A stretch of 15,808 nucleotides of DNA from an uncultured Synergistales bacterium (GCA_905233335.1 CAJOED010000047.1:1-15808); one strand, 5' to 3'. Counted from the stretch's first letter, positions 1 through 7,814 are shown. Made by a program: numbers and translations. The notes: a model not told the origin generated them from the letters alone.

Positions 1-54
1 ACAAGCCGTTGATTATCTGCTGTATGAGTGTTGAAAATGTGAATGCCAAAGATT

Positions 55-345
55 TCACCCCCGAAATTTTTTGTAGATGTCGCCCCGTGAACCTGCATAG
101 AGAACATTCACAACAACGACTTCACCGTTGATTATTTTGTATATGACACGATAGCTCCCTATGGCAATACGTGAATATCCCTTCAACATTCCCTGCAAAG
201 ACTTGAAGTTAACCTGTTCGGGATGATCCCTGTTTATGATTTTCACAACGTCGACTTTGAATGCTTCTAATACATCTTCATGTTTGCGGAAAAATTTTAC
301 AGCTTCCTTCTTGTAGCGAAAATCTACATCCTCAACTCTCAACAA
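55..345 (-). CDS. RelE/ParE-family toxin of a type II toxin-antitoxin pair
   Basis: A 96-residue basic protein that fits the RelE/ParE superfamily, whose members are ribosome-dependent mRNA endonucleases or gyrase poisons. The C-terminal half carries the family's typical strand pattern: GYSRIAIGSYRVIYKI at about residues 55-70, then a hydrophobic strand (VVVVNVLYAG), ending in an R-x-DIYKK motif. The start is a TTG at 345-343 (a second TTG follows at once, so 342 is equally possible). An AAAGAGG ribosome-binding sequence lies at 356-362, inside the antitoxin gene. The gene overlaps the antitoxin stop by 7 nt, the usual translationally coupled order of antitoxin then toxin. RelE-type or ParE-type activity cannot be told apart from sequence alone. 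Confidence 0.8.
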   Translation of the reverse strand: MLRVEDVDFRYKKEAVKFFRKHEDVLEAFKVDVVKIINRDHPEQVNFKSLQGMLKGYSRIAIGSYRVIYKIINGEVVVVNVLYAGSRGDIYKKFRG

Positions 346-551
346 AGTATTGTTACCTCTTTGACTCGTCCGTCTTTGAGACTGACCCGCTCTATTCTCG
401 CTGTCTGCAGGTCATCTTCTGTGAGCTGTTCGAGCGCGTGTATGATTTCCTCGTTCTCCTCATCAGACACATAGCCGGGGTCATAGCCGAGATCCAGCTC
501 CATAGGTTCACCGTCTTTTGCTAATATCTTCAGAACTTCCTCAATTTTCAT
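339..551 (-). CDS. Probable acidic antitoxin partner of the RelE/ParE-type toxin
   Basis: A 70-residue, strongly acidic small protein (MKIEEVLKILAKDG..., with a DEENEE cluster) directly upstream of and overlapping the toxin gene. The open frame extends to 623, but the ATG at 551 has a near-ideal GGAGGAGG ribosome-binding sequence a few bases upstream, so this start was chosen. The role is inferred from position, size and charge. I do not recognise an antitoxin DNA-binding domain of the RHH, HTH, AbrB or Phd type, so it may be an uncommon family or may not autoregulate directly. It lies 88 nt after the LivK-type gene on the same strand and may be transcribed with it. Confidence 0.65.
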   Translation of the reverse strand: MKIEEVLKILAKDGEPMELDLGYDPGYVSDEENEEIIHALEQLTEDDLQTARIERVSLKDGRVKEVTILC

Positions 552-584
552 TACGTAATTCCTCCTCCATAATATTAACGCCAG

Positions 585-664
585 CCCTGCGATTTTCACA
601 CAAAGCCGGCGAAAAAACTTCACATATCCGCGAAAAATTCTATTCCGGGCGAATCTTCACAAAG
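585..664. repeat. Four degenerate ~20-bp echoes of the 3' end of the LivK-type gene
   Basis: Plus-strand units beginning at 585, 606, 628 and 646 share the pattern CC-(G/C)-GCGA-(A/T)n-TTCACA. The last unit is the final coding stretch of the binding-protein gene; the other three fall in the gap before the antitoxin. The unit at 628 is the shortest and weakest. This looks like slippage-type duplication of the gene end. The match is short, so chance similarity cannot be excluded for any single unit. Confidence 0.4.
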
Positions 665-1782
665 AACAGTGATTTCTTCTGCGTCTCATCGCATTTCAGC
701 ATAACTCCGTCTTTGTCCTTCGGGTTATGGAACTCGTCCATCGTCAGCACACAGTGAAGAAGCTGCAAGTCCTTCGTCTGTTCGAGCGCATCACGTACTT
801 TTTCGGGGTCATCAGTCCCGGCGCGCTCTATTGCGTCCTTCAGCCAGTACACACAGTCATACGCCATGACCGCATTCATGAACTCCTGACACTCTGTGCC
901 GGCACTCTCAAGATATTTCGCGAAAAATCCCGCAAGTGTCGGGTCGTATCTGTCTACGTGGCTGACCCAGTATGTGTTGCGCAGTGTTTCGCCGGAAATC
1001 TCCCACATGAAGTCCCCGTAACCGTCGCCGCCCACTATGGGAAGCTCAATTCCGAGTTCGCGAGATTGTTTCACCGCCAACGGAAGCGATTTTCCCATGA
1101 ACGGGAATATGAACACGTCCGCTCCGCTGTCCTTCATGTTGGTGAGCTGTGAACGGAAGTCTACGTCTTCACCCCTGAAGCCCTCGTCAGCTACGATTTT
1201 CCCGCCAGCCGCCTCGAATGCCTTAATGAAAAACTCACGCTGTCCCTGTGAGTAATCGCTCGAAACGTCATAGAGCAATGCTGCCTTTTTTGCCGCAAGA
1301 TTTTTCGCCGAGAACTGTGCCATTATTGCGCCCTGATACGGATCAAGGAAGCATATCCTGAAGTTGTACGGTCTGACTTTGCCGTTGTCGTCAACAGTTA
1401 CTAGGGGGTTTGTCGGAAGAGTACCGATATGTGCAACACGTCCGCGATTGAATATCGGTGCCGCCGCAATGCACAGTCCCGAACCCGACGGACCTATTAC
1501 CGCCGTAACTCTGTCCTGCTCGACAAGACGACGAGCCGCATTCACCATGTCTTCCTGACGAGTCCTGCAGTCGTACATGATTACTTCAAGAGGACGGCCA
1601 AGTACACCGCCTGCATCATTGATTTCCTTCACGGCAATTTTGACGCTCTCGACTTCAGCAACACCGTACGCCGCAAAATCTCCTGTTACCGTAGCAATTT
1701 CGCCGATTTTGATGGGGTTAGCAGCACATGCACACGACACAAGCGCAAGTACACATACAGCGGACAAAAATATTTTCTTCAT
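640..1782 (-). CDS. ABC transporter substrate-binding protein, branched-chain amino acid (LivJ/LivK) type
   Basis: A 380-residue periplasmic binding protein of the type I fold used by branched-chain amino-acid and amide importers. After a signal peptide (MKKIFLSAVCVLALVSCACA) the mature protein opens with IKIGEIATVTGDFAAYG, continues with GVLGRPLEVIMYDCRT at about residues 60-75 and has the AVIGPSGSG motif near residue 95, all typical of the family. The signal ends either at ACA-AN (signal peptidase I) or at the lipobox-like LVSC (residues 14-17, lipoprotein). The ATG at 1782 has GAGGTG 8 nt upstream. It starts 25 nt after the polar amino-acid ATPase stop, so it is probably in that operon. 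No LivH, LivM, LivG or LivF is present, which is odd because this protein family normally works with those permeases. The ligand is unknown. Confidence 0.9.
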   Translation of the reverse strand: MKKIFLSAVCVLALVSCACAANPIKIGEIATVTGDFAAYGVAEVESVKIAVKEINDAGGVLGRPLEVIMYDCRTRQEDMVNAARRLVEQDRVTAVIGPSGSGLCIAAAPIFNRGRVAHIGTLPTNPLVTVDDNGKVRPYNFRICFLDPYQGAIMAQFSAKNLAAKKAALLYDVSSDYSQGQREFFIKAFEAAGGKIVADEGFRGEDVDFRSQLTNMKDSGADVFIFPFMGKSLPLAVKQSRELGIELPIVGGDGYGDFMWEISGETLRNTYWVSHVDRYDPTLAGFFAKYLESAGTECQEFMNAVMAYDCVYWLKDAIERAGTDDPEKVRDALEQTKDLQLLHCVLTMDEFHNPKDKDGVMLKCDETQKKSLFFVKIRPE

Positions 1783-1807
1783 AACATTATCACCTCATAC
1801 AAAAAAA

Positions 1808-2581
1808 TTACTTCTGATTATAGCGCATAAGAAATTGTTTCGTTCGTTCCTCTTTGGGATTTCCGAAAAGTTCGTGAGGCTCTCCCTGCTCACAGATTAC
1901 TCCTCCATCCATGAAGATAACTTGATTCGCTACGTCCCGCGCAAACTCCATTTCGTGCGTTACTATTATCATCGTGGTATTCTGTTCTGACAGCTTGCCG
2001 ATAACCTTCAGGACTTCCCCGGTGAGTTCCGGGTCAAGCGCGCTCGTCGGCTCATCGAAACACAATATATCCGGGTGCATTATCAGTGCTCGTGCGATTG
2101 CTACTCTCTGCTGCTGTCCTCCTGAAAGCTGGTGCGGGTAATTGTTCATTCGGTCAGCAAGCCCTATCTGCACAAAGAGTTCTTCTGCCTCGTCAGCAAG
2201 TCGTGCCTTCTCTGCGTTCCACGTATGATTTTCCTTCATGAACAGTTCGGGAGCAAGCATGACGTTCTGTAGTGCTGTGTATTGCGGGAAAAGGTTAAAC
2301 GACTGGAACACCAGCCCGAAATGAAGCCTCTTGCGACGTATCTGTGATTCGTGGAGGGTTTTGGGGTCATTGCGATCGAACAACACTTCACCTTTCACCG
2401 TAATAACTCCGTCGTCGGGACGCTCAAGAAAATTCAGGCACCGTAAAAGCGTCGTCTTTCCGCTTCCCGATGAGCCGATGACAGAGAGCACTCCGCCCTT
2501 CTCAAGCGTGAACGTTATACCTTTCAGCACCTCGATATTCCCGAAAGTTTTGCGTATGTTTCTCACTTCAAGAATTGACAT
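1808..2581 (-). CDS. Polar amino-acid ABC transporter ATP-binding protein (GlnQ/HisP family)
   Basis: A 257-residue cytoplasmic ATPase that powers amino-acid uptake. All nucleotide-binding motifs are intact: Walker A GSSGSGKT at 36-43, Q-loop glutamine near 93, signature LSGGQQQR at 152-159, Walker B ILCFDEP at about 172-178, and the switch histidine in VTHEMEFA near 209. Length and motif spacing match GlnQ/HisP/ArtP proteins. The ATG at 2581 is preceded by GGAGGG. It follows the permease gene by 21 nt and precedes the LivK-type gene by 25 nt. Substrate specificity lies in the binding protein and permease, so glutamine, arginine, histidine or cystine cannot be chosen from this gene. Confidence 0.95.
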   Translation of the reverse strand: MSILEVRNIRKTFGNIEVLKGITFTLEKGGVLSVIGSSGSGKTTLLRCLNFLERPDDGVITVKGEVLFDRNDPKTLHESQIRRKRLHFGLVFQSFNLFPQYTALQNVMLAPELFMKENHTWNAEKARLADEAEELFVQIGLADRMNNYPHQLSGGQQQRVAIARALIMHPDILCFDEPTSALDPELTGEVLKVIGKLSEQNTTMIIVTHEMEFARDVANQVIFMDGGVICEQGEPHELFGNPKEERTKQFLMRYNQK

Positions 2582-2602
2582 GTGAATTTTCCCTCCGCCC
2601 TT

Positions 2603-3289
2603 CTACCGGAAATAGTCAAGTTTGCGTTCAAGTCCCGCAAGCATCACTGTAACTATGCCATTGAACACGAGATAGTAGAACGCCGTGAAGAACAGCGGCC
2701 ATATTGCCCCCGAAATGTTATAGCTACCCTTCATGAACGCCTGACCTGCCCAAATGATTTCCTGAAGCGCGATAATTCTCGCAAGTGCTGTATCCTTCAC
2801 GAGGGTAATAATTTCGTTCGATATGGGAGGAACAATTCGCTTTATCATCTGCAATAACGTAACGTGAAAGAATATCTGCTTTTTGGTCATGCCGAGAACA
2901 AGCCCTGCTTCCTGCTGTCCGACTGGTACGCTCTGAATGCCGCCCCTGTAGATTTCGGAGAAGTAGCACGAGTAATTTATCACGAACGCAACTGATGCCG
3001 CCATGAAACGACCTGACTCGCCGCCGCCCCATATGGGATTGTGAAGCACGAGACCAGGAAAGTAATACACGATGAGTAACTGAATCATTAACGGAGTACC
3101 GCGTATTATCCATATGAAGAGTCCCGTCGTCATGCTGATGATTTTTATGCGCGATAGTGAGCCGAACGCAATAATCAGGCCAAGCGGAAATGCTCCCAGC
3201 AGAGTAACAGCAAATAGTTTCAGTGTCTGCATGAAGCCGATGTTCAGAGCGTGAATGACTATCGGCAGCTGCTGAATGATGACTTCCAT
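2603..3289 (-). CDS. Polar amino-acid ABC transporter permease (HisM/GlnP family)
   Basis: A 228-residue inner-membrane protein with about five hydrophobic segments. It carries the family marker IIRGTPLMIQLLIVYYFPG near residues 61-79 and the cytoplasmic EAA-loop region QQEAGLVLGMTKKQIFFHV at about 124-142, which docks on the ATPase. Only one permease gene is present, so it probably acts as a homodimer. The ATG at 3289 shares a base with the TAA stop of the upstream binding-protein gene (TAATG), indicating translational coupling. Confidence 0.95.
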   Translation of the reverse strand: MEVIIQQLPIVIHALNIGFMQTLKLFAVTLLGAFPLGLIIAFGSLSRIKIISMTTGLFIWIIRGTPLMIQLLIVYYFPGLVLHNPIWGGGESGRFMAASVAFVINYSCYFSEIYRGGIQSVPVGQQEAGLVLGMTKKQIFFHVTLLQMIKRIVPPISNEIITLVKDTALARIIALQEIIWAGQAFMKGSYNISGAIWPLFFTAFYYLVFNGIVTVMLAGLERKLDYFR

Positions 3290-4056
3290 TACTGCTTGAT
3301 GAGTGCCGCCTGTATCTTGTAGTTTTCGGCAAGTTTGCTTATGCTTCCGTCAGCGTATCCCGCCTCGAAAAATGCATTCAGCGCATACACGAGGTCAGAG
3401 CCTTTGCGGAAACCAACGCCGTACTCTTCGCTGTTGAGGCTGACTGTGTACGTGAGGTTTTCGTATCCTGTTCCTGCACCGACCATTGCCGCCGCCATGA
3501 GCGAATCGATTATTGCCGCGTCCGCAGTCCCTGAAGCAACCTCCATCAACGCCGAAGCCTGATCCTGTACTTCCGTGCACTTGAAGCCGTGAAGTGTTGC
3601 CTGTTCGTTGCCTGCGCTTCCGTGTTCGACCGCGAAATTCAGACCCGCAATGCTCTCTACGGTGTCATACTTCTTGGCCGAAGCCGCCGGGACAATTACG
3701 ACCTGTGCATTGTTGCAGTAGGGGTTGGAGCAGGCCATAGCCGCACGGACTTCACTGGTGAGGGTCATTCCGTTCCATACACAGTCGATGTTTCTGCCGT
3801 CAAGTTCGAGTATCTTGTTGTTCCATTCTATTTCTTGAAACTCAACCTTTACGCCGATACTTTCAGCAAATGCACGTGCGAGGTCAGCGTCGAATCCGAT
3901 CCATTCTCCTGCCTCGTTCCTGTAGTCCATCGGTTTGAAGTCAGTGATGCCGACGACGAGAACGCCTTTTGCTTTCACGTACTCCGAGTCTGTTTCGGCA
4001 TAAGCGCACGAACAAACAGCCAGCAGACACACAAGCAGTAACATAAACTTCTTCAT
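3289..4056 (-). CDS. Amino-acid ABC transporter substrate-binding protein (solute-binding family 3)
   Basis: A 255-residue periplasmic binding protein. A signal peptide (MKKFMLLLVCLLAVCSCAYA) is followed by a mature domain with family-3 hallmarks: LVVGITDFKPMDYRNEAGEW, then GFDADLARAFAESIGVKVEF, and WNGMTLTSEVRAAMACSNPY in the first lobe. The frame continues to 4080, but that start would be a TTG ahead of the signal peptide; the ATG at 4056 gives a proper signal sequence and was chosen. AGGAG lies 14 nt upstream, a rather long spacing. It is the first gene of the permease-ATPase operon and has a good promoter just upstream. Confidence 0.93.
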   Translation of the reverse strand: MKKFMLLLVCLLAVCSCAYAETDSEYVKAKGVLVVGITDFKPMDYRNEAGEWIGFDADLARAFAESIGVKVEFQEIEWNNKILELDGRNIDCVWNGMTLTSEVRAAMACSNPYCNNAQVVIVPAASAKKYDTVESIAGLNFAVEHGSAGNEQATLHGFKCTEVQDQASALMEVASGTADAAIIDSLMAAAMVGAGTGYENLTYTVSLNSEEYGVGFRKGSDLVYALNAFFEAGYADGSISKLAENYKIQAALIKQ

Positions 4057-4095
4057 AGTGAAAAGAACATCTCCTATCAATAGAAAATTACGAAA

Positions 4096-4123
4096 ATTAT
4101 ACGCGATTTTACACTCACTGCAA
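4096..4123 (-). promoter_or_regulatory. Sigma-70-type promoter of the amino-acid ABC operon
   Basis: On the minus strand, TTGCAG (4123-4118) and TATAAT (4101-4096) are separated by 16 bp, about 40 bp upstream of the family-3 binding-protein ATG. A 7-bp direct repeat, ACTCACT on the plus strand, occurs at 4113-4119 and 4124-4130. Its copies are 11 bp apart and overlap the -35, which could be a regulator site on one face of the helix. The -35 region starts just after the oppA stop codon. Confidence 0.6.
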
Positions 4124-4128
4124 ACTCA

Positions 4129-5712
4129 CTAACGGACTTCCGCTCCCCTGAACAGCACAAAGCCCAACGGTGAACGGTGAATGTTCGTTACTCTTTTGCT
4201 CTGCATGACCGCCGACGTGTAAAAATATATCGGTGCAACGGGCAAGTCCTCCATGAGATATTTTTCTGCCTCGTGCATGAAGTTAATGCGCTTCACTCTG
4301 TCCATTTCGCGGGCGGCGTTCGTGATTGCCTCGTCGTATTTCGGGTTGCTGTAGCCGGTGTTGTTCTGCGGTGAAGTTGTCGTGAGGGTTTCGAGCAGGC
4401 TCCCGGCATCGTAGAAATCCATAATCCATGCGTCGCGAGCAATGTCGTAATCTTTTTTGTTGCGCGTCTCAATAAACACCTTCCACTCTTCATTGACGAG
4501 TTCGACCTCAACGCCGAGAACATTTTTCCACATTCCCTGCAGAGCTTCAGCCATTTGCTTATTGCCGGAGTTCGAGTTGTATTTGTACGTTACGTGCGGG
4601 AAGTTCTTTCCGTCGGGGTAACCTGCCTCAGCAAGAAGCCGCCTAGCCTCTTTCACGTCAGCACGTTCCGGGAGAAATTCTCCGCCTTCCGTCCTGAAGT
4701 CTTGCGCGTCAGTAGTACCGGGTACAGAGTCGCACACAAAACCTACTGCCGGTTTCTGACCTCCGAGAGTAATTTTGTCGACGATGATTTTTCTGTCAAT
4801 CGCAAGAGTGAACGCCCGCCGGACTCGTACGTCATCAAAAGGCTTACGGGTAACATTGAAATCACAATATGCCGTACCTAGTGCAGGAAGTGAGACAGCC
4901 TCGCCGCGCTTCAGCAATAACGGTAGCATTTGAGAAGGTATCGTAGTCATGTAGTCGATACGTCCCGCCCTGAAAGCCGCAAGCGCAGTATTCTCATCGC
5001 TAATGAACACGAAACGCAATCTGTCGACATTCACGGTGTCAGCCTGCCAGTATTCTTTGTTCTTGACGAGTATAATTTCTCCGCCTTCCCCGTGCTGCCA
5101 TTTTTCGAGCCTGAACGCGCCGTTTGAGATGAGAGTTTCGGGTTTTGCCGCCCATGAACGTGGGTTGTCGTTCACGATGTCCATTCTTGCGGGTTGGAAC
5201 AGTGAGAACGCGAGGTATTCGAGCATGAGCGGATTCTGGTACTCTAACGCGATAACAAAAGTTTTGTCGTCAGGAGCAGAGAGTCCGACATCTTGTGCTG
5301 ATGCTTTGCCGTTGTAGTATGCTTCCCCGTTCTTGACGAAAAACGCATAGTACGCATACGGTGAGCCTGTTTCGGGGTTGAGTGCCCGCAAAAATCCGTC
5401 CCGGAAGTGTGAAGCTGTGAGGGGCTGACCGTCCGACCACTTGAGGCCGTCGCGGAGGTGGAATGTCCACGTCATGCCGTCGGGTGAGATCTCCCATGAT
5501 TCTGCACAGGCTGGTTCTGGCATGTCGTTGAAGCCGGTGCGCACGAGTCCCTCGAAAATGTTGGTGATTACGTCGTTGCCGTCGACTGCATTATTGAGTG
5601 CGGGATCGATAGTTCTGGGGTCTGCTCCCAAGTTGAAGACTATCTCATTTGAGGCAGCATATGACGTAGAAGCGGTCATCAGGAAAACAAACAACAAGAA
5701 AATTTTGCGCAT
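4129..5712 (-). CDS. oppA: Oligopeptide-binding protein OppA (solute-binding family 5)
   Basis: A 527-residue periplasmic peptide-binding protein. Signal peptide MRKIFLLFVFLMTASTSYA, then EIVFNLGADPRTIDPALNNA, the standard opening of OppA-like proteins. Also visible are WTFHLRDGLKWSDGQPLTA near residue 90 and VRVRRAFTLAIDRKIIVDK in the second lobe. Length is normal for the family. The frame stays open to 5823, but the ATG at 5712 has AGGAGG at 5728-5723 and begins the signal peptide, so the longer form is rejected. It is the last gene of the opp cluster, 137 nt after oppF. Much of that gap is a decayed copy of the oppF 3' end. Confidence 0.95.
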   Translation of the reverse strand: MRKIFLLFVFLMTASTSYAASNEIVFNLGADPRTIDPALNNAVDGNDVITNIFEGLVRTGFNDMPEPACAESWEISPDGMTWTFHLRDGLKWSDGQPLTASHFRDGFLRALNPETGSPYAYYAFFVKNGEAYYNGKASAQDVGLSAPDDKTFVIALEYQNPLMLEYLAFSLFQPARMDIVNDNPRSWAAKPETLISNGAFRLEKWQHGEGGEIILVKNKEYWQADTVNVDRLRFVFISDENTALAAFRAGRIDYMTTIPSQMLPLLLKRGEAVSLPALGTAYCDFNVTRKPFDDVRVRRAFTLAIDRKIIVDKITLGGQKPAVGFVCDSVPGTTDAQDFRTEGGEFLPERADVKEARRLLAEAGYPDGKNFPHVTYKYNSNSGNKQMAEALQGMWKNVLGVEVELVNEEWKVFIETRNKKDYDIARDAWIMDFYDAGSLLETLTTTSPQNNTGYSNPKYDEAITNAAREMDRVKRINFMHEAEKYLMEDLPVAPIYFYTSAVMQSKRVTNIHRSPLGFVLFRGAEVR

Positions 5713-5744
5713 GAAAAAATAACCTCCTGAAAAAAATATCATAC

Positions 5745-5827
5745 ATACTAGCATGAACGTCCTGTAGTATTGTGTCGAGTGTTCGGTCGGGCTGTGTGTG
5801 AAGACTGTACACTGACGGAACATTCAG
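5745..5827 (-). pseudogene. Decayed, shortened copy of the 3' end of oppF
   Basis: This stretch aligns with the end of oppF at 5853-5975. Both contain GACGGAACATTCAG (5814-5827 and 5962-5975) and GCATGAAC, and they match in order between these points with two internal deletions of roughly 17-20 nt each. Translated in the matching frame the copy reads LNVPSVYSLHTQPDRTLDTI, against LNVPSGCSFHTRCPNA and RTLDAVLRDTG in oppF, so the cysteine-rich part is lost. It has no start of its own and lies outside any chosen CDS. The similarity also continues weakly past the oppF stop. Confidence 0.75.
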
Positions 5828-5849
5828 TGAGGCCGTCCCGAAAAATATA

Positions 5850-6773
5850 CTACGCATACGGGCATGAACAGAGATGATTATTCCCCGTGTCCCGTAAAAC
5901 TGCGTCAAGTGTCCGGCATTCAGGCTTTGCGTTCGGGCATCGTGTGTGGAAACTGCACCCCGACGGAACATTCAGCGCGCCCGGAATTTCTCCCGTGAGT
6001 GTGATGTGCTTTCTTGCGTCGGATTTTTCCGGGTCAGGTATGGGAATAGATGAGAGAAGTGATACGGTGTACGGGTGCTTGGGGTTTCTGTAGAGTTCTT
6101 CAGTTCCGGCAAGCTCCACTATACGGCCAAGATACATTACAGCAACGCGCGAACTGATATGACGTACCATAGAGAGATCATGAGCTATGAATATGTACGT
6201 GAGGCCAAGAGATTTCTGCAGGTCTTCAAGCATGTTCACGATTTGGGCACCGATAGAGACATCAAGAGCGGAGATTGGCTCATCACAGATAATCATTTCC
6301 GGCTCAACAGCAAGTGCTCGTGCAATGCCTATTCTCTGTCTTTGTCCCCCGCTGAACTCATGAGGATAACGCCCTGACTGTTCGCTGTTCAGTCCCACGA
6401 GGCGCAAGAGGTGATTTACTCTGTCTGTGTGTTCGTCTTTGGGTATGCCGTGAATTATCATCGGTTCCCTCACTATGTCGCCTGCTGTCATTCGCGGATT
6501 GAGTGAGGCGTATGGATCCTGAAATATCATCTGCATTCTCTTCCTGAACGTAAGCATTTCACCGGGAGTTAGTGATGTTACGTCTTGGCCGCCAAAGATG
6601 ATTTTTCCTGCTGTCGGCTCATAGAGGCGGATAATCGTTCGTCCCGTCGTAGTTTTCCCGCACCCGGACTCACCAACAAGGCCGAGTGTTTCTCCCTTTG
6701 CGACAGAGAAGCTCACACCGTCAACAGCGCGGGCAGAGCCGAAATATTTTTTCAGTCCGTGAACTTCAAGCAT
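5850..6773 (-). CDS. oppF: Oligopeptide transport ATP-binding protein OppF
   Basis: A 307-residue ATPase subunit of the Opp importer, pairing with OppD beneath the OppBC channel. Walker A GESGCGKT at 34-41, MIFQDPYASLNP (Q-loop near 85), signature FSGGQRQR at 140-147, Walker B MIICDEP at 160-166 and switch histidine in IAHDLSMV near 198 are all present. The C-terminal oligopeptide/dipeptide ATPase extension has five cysteines (273, 279, 286, 302, 304) in the pattern GCSFHTRCPNAKPEC...LCSC. Cysteine sets of this kind in peptide-importer ATPases have been linked to an iron-sulfur cluster. The ATG lies inside the end of oppD (8-nt overlap), so the two are coupled. Confidence 0.95.
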   Translation of the reverse strand: MLEVHGLKKYFGSARAVDGVSFSVAKGETLGLVGESGCGKTTTGRTIIRLYEPTAGKIIFGGQDVTSLTPGEMLTFRKRMQMIFQDPYASLNPRMTAGDIVREPMIIHGIPKDEHTDRVNHLLRLVGLNSEQSGRYPHEFSGGQRQRIGIARALAVEPEMIICDEPISALDVSIGAQIVNMLEDLQKSLGLTYIFIAHDLSMVRHISSRVAVMYLGRIVELAGTEELYRNPKHPYTVSLLSSIPIPDPEKSDARKHITLTGEIPGALNVPSGCSFHTRCPNAKPECRTLDAVLRDTGNNHLCSCPYA

Positions 6774-7725
6774 AATTCTTCACTCCCAGCCAGCAGAAAA
6801 ATTTGTGTGTTTCGGAAAGCGTAAACATTCCTGGTTTCTGTTCGAGGCAAATTCGCATAGCTTCCGGGCAACGCTTCACATACGGGCATCCTTCCGGGGG
6901 GTTGAGCAGGTCGGGAGGCTGTCCCTCAATCGGTATGAGCCGTTCTCTTGGCCGTTCGGGGTTCGGGACGGAACGCAGAAGCCCTTGCGTGTATGGGTGC
7001 GCTGTGCTGTAGAAAATCTCGTGCCGTGTGCCTTCCTCCATAATTCGTCCGCCGTACATCACGATAACCCTTTCTGCCTCACCCGCAATCACTCCTAAAT
7101 CGTGCGTAATAAGTATCATCGACATTCCTGAAGACCTCCGCAAGTCCCTCATGAGTGAAAGTATTTGCGCCTGCACAGTAACATCAAGTGCTGTTGTCGG
7201 TTCGTCGGCAATGAGTAATTCAGGACTGCACACAACCGCCATCGCAATCATGATACGCTGTCTCTGTCCTCCGCTGAACTCGTGGGGGTACTGCTTCATG
7301 CGTTGTTCTGCAGGGGAAATTCCGACACGTTCGAGGATGTCGATAACGCGCTCCCGTATGTTGTCGAACTTGTGCCGCCGTAATATTTCTGTGAGCTGAT
7401 AACCGACGCTCAAAACGGGATTAAGGCTCGTCATGGGATCCTGAAAGATCATCGCTATGTTCCTGCCGCGAAATTCCTTCACGTTTTGGGAGTTGAGTTC
7501 CTGTCCCCTGAAGGTGATAACACCCGACTTCACCCGTCCCGCGTTACCCTGAAGTCCCATTATCGACAGCATAGAGGCACTTTTCCCGCTTCCTGATTCG
7601 CCGACAATGCCGAGAACTTCTCCGCGCTTTACCTGGAATGTTACGCCGTCGACAGCTTTTACTTCTCCCATTGACGTGAAGAACGACGTGTGAAGGTCAT
7701 TTACTGTCAGTATATCGTCATTCAT
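6766..7725 (-). CDS. oppD: Oligopeptide transport ATP-binding protein OppD
   Basis: A 319-residue ATPase of the Opp importer. Walker A GESGSGKS is at 42-49, IFQDPMTSLNP (Q-loop near 95), signature FSGGQRQR at 150-157, Walker B LLIADEP at 170-176 and the switch histidine in THDLGVIA near 208. The C-terminal extension carries four cysteines (280, 286, 293, 311). The ATG at 7725 gives MNDDILTVNDLHTSF and matches the echoed copies upstream, which start at the same codon. A GTG three codons earlier (7734) has a better-spaced GAGAGG and is a real alternative start. Unlike its neighbours, which are spaced 7 nt apart or overlap, oppD starts about 250 nt after the oppC stop because of the repeats between them. 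Confidence 0.94.
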   Translation of the reverse strand: MNDDILTVNDLHTSFFTSMGEVKAVDGVTFQVKRGEVLGIVGESGSGKSASMLSIMGLQGNAGRVKSGVITFRGQELNSQNVKEFRGRNIAMIFQDPMTSLNPVLSVGYQLTEILRRHKFDNIRERVIDILERVGISPAEQRMKQYPHEFSGGQRQRIMIAMAVVCSPELLIADEPTTALDVTVQAQILSLMRDLRRSSGMSMILITHDLGVIAGEAERVIVMYGGRIMEEGTRHEIFYSTAHPYTQGLLRSVPNPERPRERLIPIEGQPPDLLNPPEGCPYVKRCPEAMRICLEQKPGMFTLSETHKFFCWLGVKNYA

Positions 7726-7814
7726 AGTTCTCACTTCTCCGCCTCTCTATGAATTTTGCGCCGTAGAATGCTGACGTGCACAGCAGAGCGTGAAGGTCAT
7801 CTGTCAGTACATAG

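Noticed and set aside
552..623. N-terminal extension of the antitoxin (24 more residues)
   Set aside because: The strong GGAGGAGG before the ATG at 551 and the repeat-like nature of the extension favour the shorter protein.
5713..5823. N-terminal extension of OppA (37 more residues)
   Set aside because: It would precede a good signal peptide that has its own AGGAGG, and it reads through the decayed oppF copy in another frame.
5645..5971. Open frame of 108 codons across the oppF-oppA gap
   Set aside because: It is the shifted frame of the oppF end joined to its decayed copy, not an independent gene.
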